From the NCBI GenBank assembly GCA_905221605.1, contig CAJNDS010002381.1, positions 326,548-390,547 of the forward strand: 64,000 nt of DNA. The letters are read 5' to 3'. Made by a program: the position numbers and the translations under genes. Of the stretch, positions 25,134 through 36,366 are shown one piece after another. The stretch is from Symbiodinium natans. Lineage: Eukaryota > Sar > Dinophyceae > Suessiales > Symbiodiniaceae. A model generated the notes under the pieces. It worked only from the letters and a program-made list of their open reading frames with translations. It made no database searches and was not told the origin of the DNA. How positions within the stretch are numbered: position 1 is the stretch's first letter; every line of letters begins with the position of its first letter.

Positions 25134-25964
25134 TGGGCTCTGCACGGAAGAACCCTTCGCGATGCTTTCGGGAAAAACAGAACATCCTCCAAACTAAGCT
25201 GCGTGCATTGCTTGAGACCTACCTTCTCGTCTTATGTCTGTACACGAGCAAACAGTGAGGCCAGCCTCTTGGATGGAAACCCCAGCTGGGAAGCTCATCA
25301 TCACGTCGGAGACGACCCTGGCAAGCAGAAGTTTTGAAAACGAAGGCAGACGACCTCAAGCAGGGCAGGGCGTCATTGAAGGATCCACGTCTGTTCGCTC
25401 ACAGCGAAGATCTATGCGCAACTGCTGCTTCCTCGATCGTCAGGTCCATTGAGTCGAAATCATGCAATCGAAACACAACAAAGAGTACTCTGCTTGGGCT
25501 CCTTAGGTTGGGCGATCGGACGCAGGCATATACGGCGACATGCCGCCCACGGTGGCAGGTCCATAGCCGGCCATGAAGATCTGCGAGCTCCTGTGTCTTG
25601 CTTCGTTCTTGAACACAGCAGGCAGAACGTGCCAGGAACGAGAAAGAGAGAGAGAGAGAGAGCGAAAGAGCACAGGAGTCCAGAAACCAAAGCAAAGATA
25701 GAAGAAGTCTAGGTTCAAAAAGTGCCTTTCTTTTCCCGGGCCTTCTCCGGAGGAGCGGGCAGCGCGCTGGCCGTCGAACTCGAGGACGGGACCTCGAGAC
25801 TTCTGAGAGGGATGAGAGAGCGAACGAAGAAGGAAAGGAAATGTGGAGAGAATGGAGGGGCTTTCCGGGATTTCCGAGCGCCGTATCTGCCTTTATCTTC
25901 TTTCGCTTTTCAACTCCGGTCTTCAGCCGCGAGCCGATGAAGAGAGCAGGAAAAGGAGAAAGGA

Positions 25965-26110
25965 GGGGAAGGAGGGGAAGGAGGGGAAGGAGGGGAAGGA
26001 GGGGAAGGAGGGGAAGGAGCGGAAGGAGGGGAAGGAGGGGAAGGAGGGGAAGGAGGGGAAGGAGGGGAAGGAGGGGAAGGAGGGGAAGGAGAGGAAGGAG
26101 AGGAGAGGAA
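25965..26110 (+). repeat. 9-bp purine tandem repeat (AAGGAGGGG)n
   Basis: About 15 units of a 9-bp, purine-only sequence. The plus strand carries regularly spaced GGGG runs, so G-quadruplex or triplex formation is possible. Lys-Glu-Gly and Ser-Phe-Pro type peptides read from it are artefacts of the repeat. Confidence 0.95.
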
Positions 26111-26786
26111 GAAAGGAGAGAGAGGAAGAAACACTTCTTTTACGAAAGAATGCAGGTGCACACATCTTTCGAAGTAGGAGTGCAAGATTCTGCAAAATGG
26201 TAGGAATTCTGCCTGGCCCACGCTGTTGGTCAGACCTGCCGAGCCACAAGTGGTGGCAACGCTCTTCTCTGGTTGAAAACATGCTCCGATAGCTCGTGGA
26301 GGAAGGAGTCTACGGTTGCAGGCAGCAAGCACTTTTGTTCAGCCTGGGACTGAGACTTCTTCTCTCATCACCTAGCGGACGCCCAGCTTGAGGGCCTAGA
26401 CTCTACATGACTCCACACAGACAGGCACCCACAGGCCTGGTATTTTGGCGCGGAGGCTGCTGATGTCCTTTGAGCTTCCAGGCGTTCTCGCATTTGAGCC
26501 AGAGGATCTTTCACCTGAACAAGAAAGCATGATCAAGCGCTCCATCATGTTCCATCTCATGGTTCCATGATGAGAGCAGCGACAATTCTGTCTAACAGAG
26601 TCTAGCTGTCAGCCTGCGTCACCTGGGCATCGGCCGGCTCAGCCTGCAGCAAAGCTTGTCGAAGCAAACTCCACTCGTTGCACCCCTTCATCTTTCCTTT
26701 ATACGAAGCACCTCCGTCCCCTCTGGCTGTCCTTGCTCCTGGAGAAAAGCAAAGGAAAAACTGCTCGCTGTGCGCACATGCTCTGA

Positions 26787-27242
26787 TCAAAACCTGTCCT
26801 TGGACTGACCCAAGTAAAAAATCGATGGCTGAGATGCCTGGGATTGTGGCCTCAACTCTTTTCGACGCACAACTGCGAAGTGTTTGACGGCAAGGAGCGC
26901 ACCCCGCGGCAGATTTCGGCTCCTGCGCTGCGAGAAAGCCCAGATCGTCCTGACAAAAAACTCAAGCTCTTCCGGTGTGCTCGTGTTTTCTTGGTGTTGG
27001 GTTTGCAAAGCATTTCCTTGTAGGTTGAGGCCAACGAGTACGGATCCGTAGGGTCTGCACCTATATCGCAAAATCAGCCAAAGCGTGCTGCGCATCTCAA
27101 CGCAAGATATGCACACGCCGCCATGAGGCCCTCGCGAACCGGAAGAAATGAGGGCTGCGCCTCCTGCACTTGAGCAGCCAGCTTGTGTTTTCCCAACAGA
27201 AGCAACTTCAGGCGGCAAGCCGTGGCTAATGGATCTCTTCAA
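26787..27242 (-). CDS. Possible coding exon(s), unknown product
   Basis: Minus-strand frames here look protein-like in two registers: YGSVLVGLNLQGNALQTQ with EELEFFVRTIWAFSQR in one, and TYKEMLCKPNTKKTRAHRK in the other. AG|G acceptors and GT donors lie between them. This is the pattern expected of small exons in different phases. It sits downstream of the AP-3 gene on the same strand, beyond an AT-rich island; whether it belongs to that gene is unknown. Confidence 0.25.
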   Translation of the reverse strand: MKRSISHGLPPEVASVGKTQAGCSSAGGAALISSGSRGPHGGVCISCVEMRSTLWLILRYRCRPYGSVLVGLNLQGNALQTQHQENTSTPEELEFFVRTIWAFSQRRSRNLPRGALLAVKHFAVVRRKELRPQSQASQPSIFYLGQSKDRF

Positions 27243-27486
27243 GCAGAAATCTTTGGAAAACGATGTTCAGGGGAACTATTGGGTTTGCTGGGATAAGTTG
27301 TTCTCATAACTTTCGATGTGTTGCATGATGACAATCACGACCCATGAAAACAGCACGCCACACCGACTGCGAAGCTCAAGCCAATGGTCATTACACGTTT
27401 TCGTCAAAGCAGGCACCCCACCTCTAATCCCCTCCCCAACACCACACGTGCAGATTGCAATTCTTCATTTGGGACTTCTTGCCTGA

Positions 27487-27735
27487 ATGGTCCCTCAACC
27501 TCCCCCCCCGCCCTCACCCACCCGACCCCGCCTCGCCCCCACCCCCACCCCCCACCCCCACCCCCCCACCCCCCCACCCGCCCCCCCACCCCCGCCCCCG
27601 CCCCCTCTGCCAGTGTTCCACTCCCAGACTGACCTCCACCTTCCCCTTTGTCCTTATTTTGGTCCAAGCGAGCAGAACAAGCAACTCTGTGAAGGCCCCG
27701 GCCGAGGTGGGTCGCGTAGCGTTGAAAGGACATTT
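27487..27735 (+). repeat. Composite interspersed repeat, copy B (no telomere-like block)
   Basis: A C-rich tract (27497-27606) is followed after about 90 bp by CCGGCCGAGGTGGGTCGCGTAGCG-like tail sequence (27697-27722). The tail core GGGTCGCGTAGCG matches copies A and C; the CCCTAAA-like block between them is missing here. Confidence 0.55.
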
Positions 27736-27779
27736 CGTGTTCCGGAAAACTTGAGGGTGAGGGACTGCTATTCGCTCAC

Positions 27780-28960
27780 GCTTCTATGAAATCAACTTCG
27801 TATTTTAGCGCAAAGACCCCCTCATTCAATACTATTTTATGGCTGGCAAGAGAACAATTGTTAGAAGCCCCTTAAACTTACTATATTATGTCGGGTTTTA
27901 CACTACCATTAATACGGTAACATCTGTGCATTGGATGGGCGTTTTCCTTTCTATTTTCTTGATCCGTTTGGTCGCTCATTGCGTTCGCTTGTTCATGGAT
28001 TCACTTCACTTTCTTGTTCACGTACTCCCTTCACTTAGTATCTTCAGGGGCCCATATAAAGATTACAAAAAAAGGCACATTAGAAAAGATCTGCTGGCCC
28101 GCGAACAAGATTATGAAGCAAATAGCTGGTTTCGTTCACGTAAAGGGCACATTGACGTACTCATGCGTGTCCCGAAGATATTAGATATTACATATTTGCC
28201 CTTTAATGTTCTCTTAAATTGTATATGATTCTTATTATTCTGCCGGCAATCAGAGAATCAATGAGCGCTGTCTTCGTTCACACACTTGATAATATTATTT
28301 TCGCGCGCTCTTTTACTCTGCTTGTAAATTCATATCATGCGTGCGCTCTCGTCGACAAAATATTTATAGAGACACACCCAAGCGAAAGATTTTTACATGA
28401 CAATACAGTATGTAAAAACGCAGGCCCCATGGCAGGCCCTTCTGTATTAATAACATGTCAGGGCCCAAATAAAGACAATAGAAAGGGCGCAAAACTTCAT
28501 AGTAAGCGCGCTCCATTAAAGCACTGCGTTCCTCATGTTTTACATGGGCTGTCGTAAACATATTCTAATGGAGATAATAGCATAACGCTACTAGTATTCA
28601 GTTCGCAACAAAGAAACTAAACCCAGATAAAGATTGAGGGGTTCGTTGGTGCAGAAACTAGATTGGTTTTGCAAGGGTTCTAATTGTACTAACTGTACGT
28701 CCTTTAGCATTCTTATCTTCTATCCCAGGCTCATAACCAATATAATATTTGCGAACTGTTTGCAAGTCGGAAAACCGTTCTCCAGCACGGGCCCCCTACA
28801 TGACAAGTATGCTATTACCAGCCATCGAGCTGCTGCGATTCGGTCATTTGCACACATGCCCCGCCTTAAGCATTCAGGAAATGAAGCGCATTTAAAGGCC
28901 ATAGGACAAAGCACTAAAATCACAAAGGAAATAATGGTTCCCTAGCAATGTCTGAAGATA
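27780..28960 (+). other. AT-rich island with one 129-codon frame
   Basis: Base composition drops sharply to AT-rich against the mixed-GC surroundings, with clear edges near 27780 and 28960. Inside, the phrase CCCA(T/A/G)ATAAAGA occurs three times (about 28051, 28464, 28623), twice behind GGG. A frame at 27839-28228 starts with ATG, encodes two or three hydrophobic segments (for example GVFLSIFLIRLVAHCV) and a basic tail, and stops. I recognise no protein. The island could be inserted foreign or organelle-derived DNA, or a distinct repeat. No terminal repeats are obvious. Confidence 0.5.
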
Positions 28961-29103
28961 TCGGCCCAAATAACGTCATCGCTTACCCGTTCCTTGCTGG
29001 GAATCCATAATGCACAACAATGCTGCTGGGGTTGGCGGGTGGCCAATACTCAATGAAGCTGAAAGACCTCTCGTCATAATAACCATACAGATGCCCCCCT
29101 AGC

Positions 29104-32100
29104 CTCTTGAGCAAAGAAGGGCTCGTCGAGGTCGATCGACGGCTGGACTTGTGCCTGCAAAACCCAAAGGACTGGCGAAAGAAGCAACAGCAGCGCCTAA
29201 ACCCTAAACCCTGTCGACCGCGCAGATACGACCCCTACAGCTCCGGAGCATATCTCGAAAATGAAGCAGACTTTAGCACAGCATACTGCAAAGCTCTTAG
29301 AACCACCTGCAGCACAAAACACTAAAGTGTTTTGTCGGACTTTGGCTGTTAACAATGTTTCACGATGCCATCGCCGGTGCCTGCGCGTCAGCCTTCACAG
29401 GAAGCAATGGATCAGACAGCACAGCGCTCGCTGTTGTGATGCGATCGCCATCCGCCTCACATAGCTTTCTGCTTGAAGATGTAACTGACACACTGGCTAC
29501 CAAACATGCACACTCAAAGCTAGCTCGGCAAAGACCTTGAAGAAGCTAGCCATTTGAAGCACCAGCGACGATCTCTCAGAAACCTTGCCACCAGTACTTC
29601 GAGCTTCAAGCCCCATGCACTGCGACCACCAAGGTCGGGACGTCTACATGAGTTGAGCGAACGAAGGCTGGAAGAGATGCATTCAAAAGCTCATGTAGCT
29701 GAGGCACCTGATGCAACATGTCAGCGGGCCAAGTTCCCTGACCACCAGTCAACATCAGTCAACGAGAGCAGTACCACCCCTGGAGCATGGTGCGGAGAAT
29801 TGATGTACAGCTTCGTCGCAGCCTGTGTTTGTTGGGGTCACATGAAGCTCCATGAAGCCACACCTGAAGCATGGCGCAGTAACGCATGTCCAAAGCGCAA
29901 AGGCCCCCACCCAGACACATCGCGTCTGAATCGAGGCATCCAAAGCCTTCCACTTGCCCTTACGTGCCCTGCTCGAACCCAAGTTACGCAACACACGCTG
30001 TTACGCATGAAATGTACAGCCATCTCGATAGAAATTGAAGAGCGGCATTGCCTGGATGCCTTTGCCGGCAAGGAGACATCGTGCCCCACTTAGGAAGCTG
30101 GCCTGCAAGCTAGGGGCAGCTAGGAGGTGATTGTGACTCTCAATGTCGCAACTTTATGCGCTTTTTAGACCGAAACGAAGAAGCTAGCAGAAGAATGGAG
30201 ACACGGACAGGAAGGGAGCCCGCACTTATTTCTGACCCATGAGAGATAGTAGACAAGAACGCTCACAAGCTCCCAATGAGCTATCTTTCATGACAAGTCA
30301 CAAGCTGATTGGCAGCTCCCTTTTATCAGGTTCGTTTGGAAACTGTTCGAATTTCTTGATAGTTCCTGCGAAGCTGAGCGCACCTCAGCAGGCTGTTCCA
30401 GGTCACCACAGTACTCGCCCAGGGTCCAGGCACAGGCGCCAATCATCGCACTGGCAGGTCACTGGCAAACAAACTTGAGTTTTTTTCGACTTCTCCCAGA
30501 TTCTCCCTTTGGTTGTTTTTGGGATCAGGCTATGGGAGCCCTGTTGGACTGTTGATGGTTGATGCCGTGTGCTGGTTGCGCAGGCTCCAGGCTCCATGCA
30601 AACGTCTTGGCAATGGACTGGGGGCTCTAGCGGGGGGCGAGATCGGATATGCCACAAACAAGCTGAGGCCACTTGGACACGGGGCCAACGGATGCTTTCT
30701 CTGTGCCTTCGTCTCCAGCCTCACCGCATCTCACGGCACAGCTTTCGAACCATTGCTTGGGGGCCAGGGGCAAAAGTGCCTGCGGAGAATCCAGGAGGCT
30801 CAAGGCCAGCGTGACCTGGCTTCAACTGCATCAGCCAAGCAGGCCGAGATTGACCCAATGTAGCAGGCGTGCAGCATAAGGCCGTACCTTGACATTTGGT
30901 GTCGAAGCAGCAACGATATCAACAAAGGACAATCTTTTGCACCTAAGGTCCGCACTTGAGGCACTCGAACACAAATATCGACAAATTGCTCTGCCACAGT
31001 GTCCGAATATGATGAGTCCATATTCCTGGCAGCTGCATCTCCGACGCAAGCCTGAATCAACAGAACCAAGTGGCGATGAGCCTGCTGATCTCACCAAGTA
31101 TCAGCAAGTACCACGCAAAGTCCTAAGTGCATGTGACATCATGTCGGGGTGCACTTGCAGGCTGAGCATGCTGCCTCGACCAAGGCATAGCGATCTCGTG
31201 CACCCATGCGCAAGATTGTTCCGATGAACTCGTCATTTGGCATGGATTTCCTAGGCTGTAACTGTCCAGCCCCCTTCTTGGAGAATGGATGCGAGCGGAT
31301 GTTCAGGCCTGCTGAATTCCAGGAGACGCTGCACTGCCTCGGGCAGCATTGGCATGCTAAGACATGCACCAGCGCCCAATTGGCTACTCCTCTCAACTTC
31401 ATTCAACTTCCAGCCTCCTGGAAGTTTGACGGATGCACAATTCTGTCCAACAGCTGAAGCCTCGAAATTGCTCGAAGATTCTCAACATGCTGCCTTCACT
31501 AAGACCAAAAACCGCCAGCTGCCCGGCGCAATGTGCCGAGCAGTCACATCAGACTCCTGGAATCCGCCGGAACATCCCATGCATGCCACGAAAAATTCCC
31601 CCACTATCTTCCGAAACGACCAGCTCAGCTACCGCACTTCAATGGAAGTCAGCACTTTGTCGTGCAAGTCGCTGACAGGGGCCTTGTCCTGGCAGGTGTC
31701 ACACACGTCTTGGTTCACGCAGGCTTACCAACACCAGGTCGATTCTTTTCGTCCTTGAACTTTTCGATAACTTCTTTGAACAAGTCCAAAGCCAAGTACC
31801 TTTCGGCCCGTTGCATCCGCAACTAAGACGGAAACCTGAAGAGCCGTGCAGAACCACAAGGCCTCAAGTTGCGGTCCGAAGAGTTCAGGAAGGCCTTTGG
31901 GCGAGCTGCACCCGGGGACATTACTCTTCTGCACCGTTTTTTTCTTAAAGACGCCTGGAGTTTCTCGATCGCCAAAGCAACAATCGCCGTGCCTTCCACG
32001 CTTTGGTACCCACTCGGCTATCATTTCCAAACAGGAGCGTGAGAAAAAAATCAATATAATGTGCACGTACATGTGCACTCACGCAGATCTCTCAACACAC

Positions 32101-35100
32101 TGCGCAACAATCGCGTCACTGAGGCTGTACTACAGGCTTCTGCCAATGGCCTTCTGGCATGGAGCGAACGACACAACGAATGGCTTCGAACTCCACACTT
32201 TGGGCCTGCCAAGCCAGGATGCAAAGGGCAGCAGGGCAGAAGGCACGTAAAGGCTCTGCGGATCTCCTTTGGCGGCTTAGGCATTTAGGTAGCTTGAGCC
32301 TTCGTGTTGTTGAGAATGTTTGTCAACGGCCTCGGCATGGCGATGCGCTATTGCGGCCGGTTGGTGTGCCTGCTCACACTTGGGCACAGCAAGTGCGCAC
32401 TCCGTCACTCAGGCATGGGCTCCACCAATTTGGCTGGAAGGCGAGGCTCCAAGGGTGAAAGCAGCTGGAACACCTTGGATTCTCGACTCAATTCGTGCTC
32501 GTGCTACACGTCTGCATCGAATCTGCCACGGAGTCGGCACGCCTTCAACAGCTTGATTGAAAGCCAGTTGTTGGTCGTGTTGACCTGGCAGGGATTGGCA
32601 TGGGCATGCTGTCTTCGCATGTCGGGCACTTGGAAACTTTCCATGGACAGGCCAGGCCAACCAACACATGGTACAGCTGCGGAACCAGGGACAAGTAGTT
32701 CCTGACGGTGCATTCCGGACCCTGGATGCAAACCAATCCGCCGAGGCCTCGGGCCGAAGGTGTATAGGTTGTCAGAACAGGCACCCCCCTCCTAATCCTC
32801 CCCGCAAAGCCATATGTCGGACCCCTTTTTTTACCTGGAAAGGGTACCGGGTACCCCCAGTGGGCGACCACAATCTGAAAGCGGACGGTTCGCCAGGACC
32901 AGGGGCAGTTGAAGCCCCGCCTAGCCCCCCCTCCCCACCCCCCTCCTCCCTGCCCGCTTGAGGGGCCTGGCTCAACTTTACGATCAATCCAAGCCGAACC
33001 GTCTCAACCTTCAACCTTGAACCTTGAACCCTAACCCAAAAAAACCTAAACCCCAAACGGTGAACCTTGAGCCCTAAACCCTCAACCCTAAACTAACCCT
33101 CAACCCTAAACCCCAAACCATAAACCATAAACCCGGAACCCTAAACCCTAAACCCTAAACCCAACCCTTCTTGCTTGGGGTCCAGCGACTTGCGCGCTGC
33201 GGAATCACCATTCTCACGCGGATGCGCTGGGCCGGGCCGAGGCGGGTCGCGTAGCGCTAAAATTATGAATGGAGGAAAAAAGCTCACACCATTCACACCC
33301 TCCTCGCATTCTTCCTCGCCAGCTCTAGGAAGGTGTTGACCGTCGCCGTGAGGACGCCCTGTAGCTTGAGACAGCACCCCATCCAAACTACTTGCACTCG
33401 GTAGCACCCAGAAGCCTGATCCTCATCACTCAGCCGCTCCTCACACTCTTTTACACAGCGAACCACCAACGACAAAGAATCGACTTCTGCGACGATGTCC
33501 TTCAACTTCGGAAAGCAGGTTCGTAGGGCTGGAGGATCCTGGTGGCCACAGAAGCAGATACGAAGCGAGGGCATGGTACAGCGGCACGGCAGGGGGAGCC
33601 TGGGGCTCTACAAAAAGGTGCTTCAAGTAGCGCTTAAGAGTGCTTTAAGAGAGCTTCGAAGGCTCGAGCACCATTGCCTTCAGGAATATCCTGTAGAGAC
33701 ACAGCACCGTCTTCCTCAGCTGCTTCAACCATGGAGAACCTTGAGACAAGGATGGTATATACGACGGAAAAGATCGATACCAAGCATCTTTCTGATATAC
33801 GCCCGCGAGGAGCTCAACCTGATCTTATGGCACTTCGGGCCTACCTGTATCTAGTTACGGAGCGGGGTCGTGACAAAGAAAGCAGGTCGGTGATGATGTC
33901 TTTCGAAATCTGACAGGCCCAATTTCGCTATTACGCTGCAACTTGGCAAGATGCGAGCAGATGCATGCCTCTGGGGAGCAAATGTTGCTCAAGCAGCTGA
34001 TTGCCATCCCAGTCTGGTACTCGCTTTGAGAGCCAAAGTCCTCACAAGTGCTGGATCAAACGCACATGTGAAAGGAGGCTGCCCAGCCTTCTTGAAGAGA
34101 TTGATGGTCAAAAGCCCCACGTCTGTCTGTTCAGTGAAGGCGATGCTGGAGGCAAGGTACCTTAAGGTGACATTAAAGCTCCGGCGACAGCGCATTTCAG
34201 CGCATGACACAATACCGGAGGAGCTGGGGCCTGGACCCTGGTCGTTTAGTTGCAAAACGGTTTGTGCTCATGACCTATCGCTTCCAATGGCTTCCGACAC
34301 CAAGACCAGGAACGTCCAGCCTCCACGACGGCAAAGGTGGCCCATCCCATATCGTAGCCCAGCATGTTGAGGTAGGCAAGCTGAACCAAGCTTCAACTTG
34401 CCCGCTCACGACAATGGTTGAATCTCTGCTTGAACTTGCGTCTTGGACAATTAATGAGTTGCCTTCAGAACAGCCATGGACTTTGTCGCCATGTTCTTGG
34501 AGGTAACCTGGCCAACTTTGCCAGCAACGGATGAAAGTAATGATGTAATGACTTCCGGTCACAGAAATGAAATGTGAGACTGCTCCACTCTCAGAACTTC
34601 AATCCTTCCTGATTCTCAATTTATCTCAAACTTCCCTTTCTGGGGACCAGATCCACTCCCCGTCCAAGCGCGAACGCACAGATCAGCCCTTGAGAGCTGC
34701 GAACTCCAACCCAACCCACGCACTGCAACGCACAGCCGCAAGCAGGTCAGCGCAGAATGGTCTGAAGTGAAGAAGAGCAGGACAAAAGGCTTTGAGGCCC
34801 AGGCCACTCATGGCATATAGCGTGGTAGGAGATAAGATGGAGGTCATCAGGCAAGTTCGAGAAGGGTCACTCAAAAATCTGAAAACTTGAGTGGCCCGCC
34901 CCAGTCCCTCCTCAAAGCGACGTTGGGCAGGCCTCATTCTTAATCTCAGCGATGCAAGAGTTGATGTACTCCTGCCGCGTCTACAACCAAGAAGTCGAAA
35001 AAAAGGGTACAAAACGAGTCCATTGGCAAAAACACATCAAGCACGCCAGCCCAGCTGACTCTTTGCCACGGTGGGCACGGATGCCCTTGACCATGGCCGT

Positions 35101-35136
35101 CAGAGACTTCTCGAAGACCTTCGGTACCAACAAACA

Positions 35137-35179
<43 letters not shown>

Positions 35180-35232
35180 ACACGTCTCAGAGCGACAGAA
35201 AATGGAGTCTGCGGAAATGAGCCGTTCGCCAT
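29104..35232 (-). CDS. AP3D1: AP-3 adaptor complex, delta subunit (delta-adaptin), multi-exon, 3' end unresolved
   Basis: Large subunit of AP-3, which sorts cargo from endosomes/Golgi to lysosome-like organelles. Exons read in phase against the family trunk domain (minus strand): 35232-35197 (tentative start), 35118-35062, 34971-34933, 34507-34463, 34380-34321, 34274-34237, 34160-34088, 34040-33969, 33909-33845, 33714-33678, 33538-33416, 33358-33303, 32701-32662, 32584-32543, 32464-32421, 32330-32300, 32205-32151, about 32139-32090, 31894-31863, 31799-31733, 31688-31638, 31556-31528, 31460-31415, 31337-31309, 31250-31175, 31122-31082, 31025-30956, 30887-about 30836, 30450-30384, 29822-29778, 29455-29399, 29154-29104. 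Diagnostic stretches are LAYLNMLGYDMGWATF, NTTNNWLSIKLLK, LSPLEPRLPAKLVEPLTNIL and IGACAWTLGEYCGDLEQP. These match delta rather than alpha, gamma or epsilon adaptins. Most introns are GC-AG, 44-140 nt. Unresolved: the first exon, the 32.15 kb junction (implied intron only about 26 nt), an optional GA-AG intron inside 33538-33416, missing exons at 30.8-30.45 and 30.38-29.82 kb, and the hinge/C-terminus below 29.1 kb. Confidence 0.9.
32917..33267 (+). repeat. Composite interspersed repeat, copy C, inside an AP-3 delta intron
   Basis: C-rich tract (32917-32958), CCCTAAA/CCTCAACCC block (about 33000-33165) and tail (33174-33267) stand in the same order as in copy A. The tail shares GGGGTCCAGCGACTTG, GCGCTGCGGAATCACC and GGCGGGTCGCGTAGCG with it. 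It accounts for most of the unusually long (601 nt) intron 33302-32702, whose neighbours are mostly under 140 nt. The exons on both sides remain intact. Confidence 0.8.
35140..35176 (+). repeat. (CA)n microsatellite in the first AP-3 delta intron
   Basis: About 18 CA units lie between the tentative first exon and the exon starting at 35118. On the transcribed strand it is a GT-rich run shortly before the acceptor. Confidence 0.92.
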
Positions 35233-35871
35233 GGCTCCGTGAGGAAAGAACGGAAGCCCCGGGCAAAGTCCGGGGATCCGCCCCTGCTTGGATGACCGAC
35301 TCAAATGACAAACGTGAAACCAACGTGAAACAAATGTGAAACAAACGTGAAACAAGTTGCCACACTGCCACCTCGCAGCTCTTCTCAAGCCATGTCGAGC
35401 ACCAGCGCAACTGGTTTGCTAGATTCTGCCGAGTCCTGTGCTTCTGCCCATCTCATGCCTCTTGGCTCGTTTTGCAATTTGGCCTCGTGCAAGACTTTTA
35501 GGCTTCCAGTACCAGGCCAAGAAATGCTCCATGCGATTCCATTCGATCATGCCTTCAATGCCAGCTAGGGCCAGGATGCAAGCACAGCTTGGCATGCCAT
35601 ATCATGCCATGCATTTCATTCTCTTGCCGTTGTCTTCCTTCCACAACCAAGGAAGAAGCAACTACAGTGAACAGCAAACAATGTAACAACCATTTCGACA
35701 CTTTGGCCATGGAGCTGATGTCGGCTAGCTGAGTGAGACACTTTTTCGCACTTTCAGGGTTTGCTGGCACAAGTGGCTGTGACAGAACATGAGCAAGTAT
35801 GCCTAATGTGTTGCAACTGCGCATGCTCAAGGTGTAGGTGTTGCAGACAGACGACCTGCCAAACCCTTAGC

Positions 35872-36366
35872 TCAGAGTGTGCTGACTTCGAGGACCTGCG
35901 TCAAGGAACCATCGCGCGGATGACGCTGCTTCTCAAAATCAGAAGCTGCGTATGTCCCCTCGATCTGACCCAGGAAAGAAGGCTTGTCTCTCCCCAGGTA
36001 TGAAGGAGACACGGCCTCCTCTTCTGCTGATAGTGTCCTGAAGTAAAGTTCTCGGCTCCCTACAGTTTGGGCCGTGTCCTCACAAGGGGAAGCAACAGCC
36101 ATCTGAGGCCGTGGCTCTGGCTGGCGTGATGGGACTTGCGCCTGAAGTTTGCTGGGCGTCGTGGCCGGCTCCGTCGGCTCCTGAAGTTGAAAACTGATGC
36201 ATACGGATGCAATTGCAAGCATACCGCAAGATGCGAACAGCTGCGAAGACATCGAGATAAGGCTTCCGATCAAGATCGTTCCTCCCACTTTATGGGTCGA
36301 TCGAGCTGCCAGGTGCCACGGCGTGTGAAACCCTGACAGCGTGCGACTCGTAGCACTCTTTAGCAC
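35872..36366 (-). CDS. Probable coding exon, predicted membrane protein, unknown
   Basis: A 165-codon open minus-strand frame has consistently protein-like composition. It opens with a possible AG|G acceptor at about 36318. It contains one hydrophobic segment (LISMSSQLFASCGMLAIASV) followed by a Pro/Glu-rich, probably disordered region and an acidic part (FRTLSAEEEAVSPSYLG). A GT donor follows Gln near 35890 (ACGCAG|GTCC). The frame has no ATG at its 5' end, so upstream exons are expected. It lies upstream of the AP-3 gene on the same strand. No family recognised. Confidence 0.4.
   Translation of the reverse strand: MLKSATSRTLSGFHTPWHLAARSTHKVGGTILIGSLISMSSQLFASCGMLAIASVCISFQLQEPTEPATTPSKLQAQVPSRQPEPRPQMAVASPCEDTAQTVGSRELYFRTLSAEEEAVSPSYLGRDKPSFLGQIEGTYAASDFEKQRHPRDGSLTQVLEVSTL

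Noticed and set aside
25841-26332. Gly-Lys-Glu and Ser-Phe-Pro repeat proteins on both strands
   Set aside because: They are translations of the 9-bp purine array.
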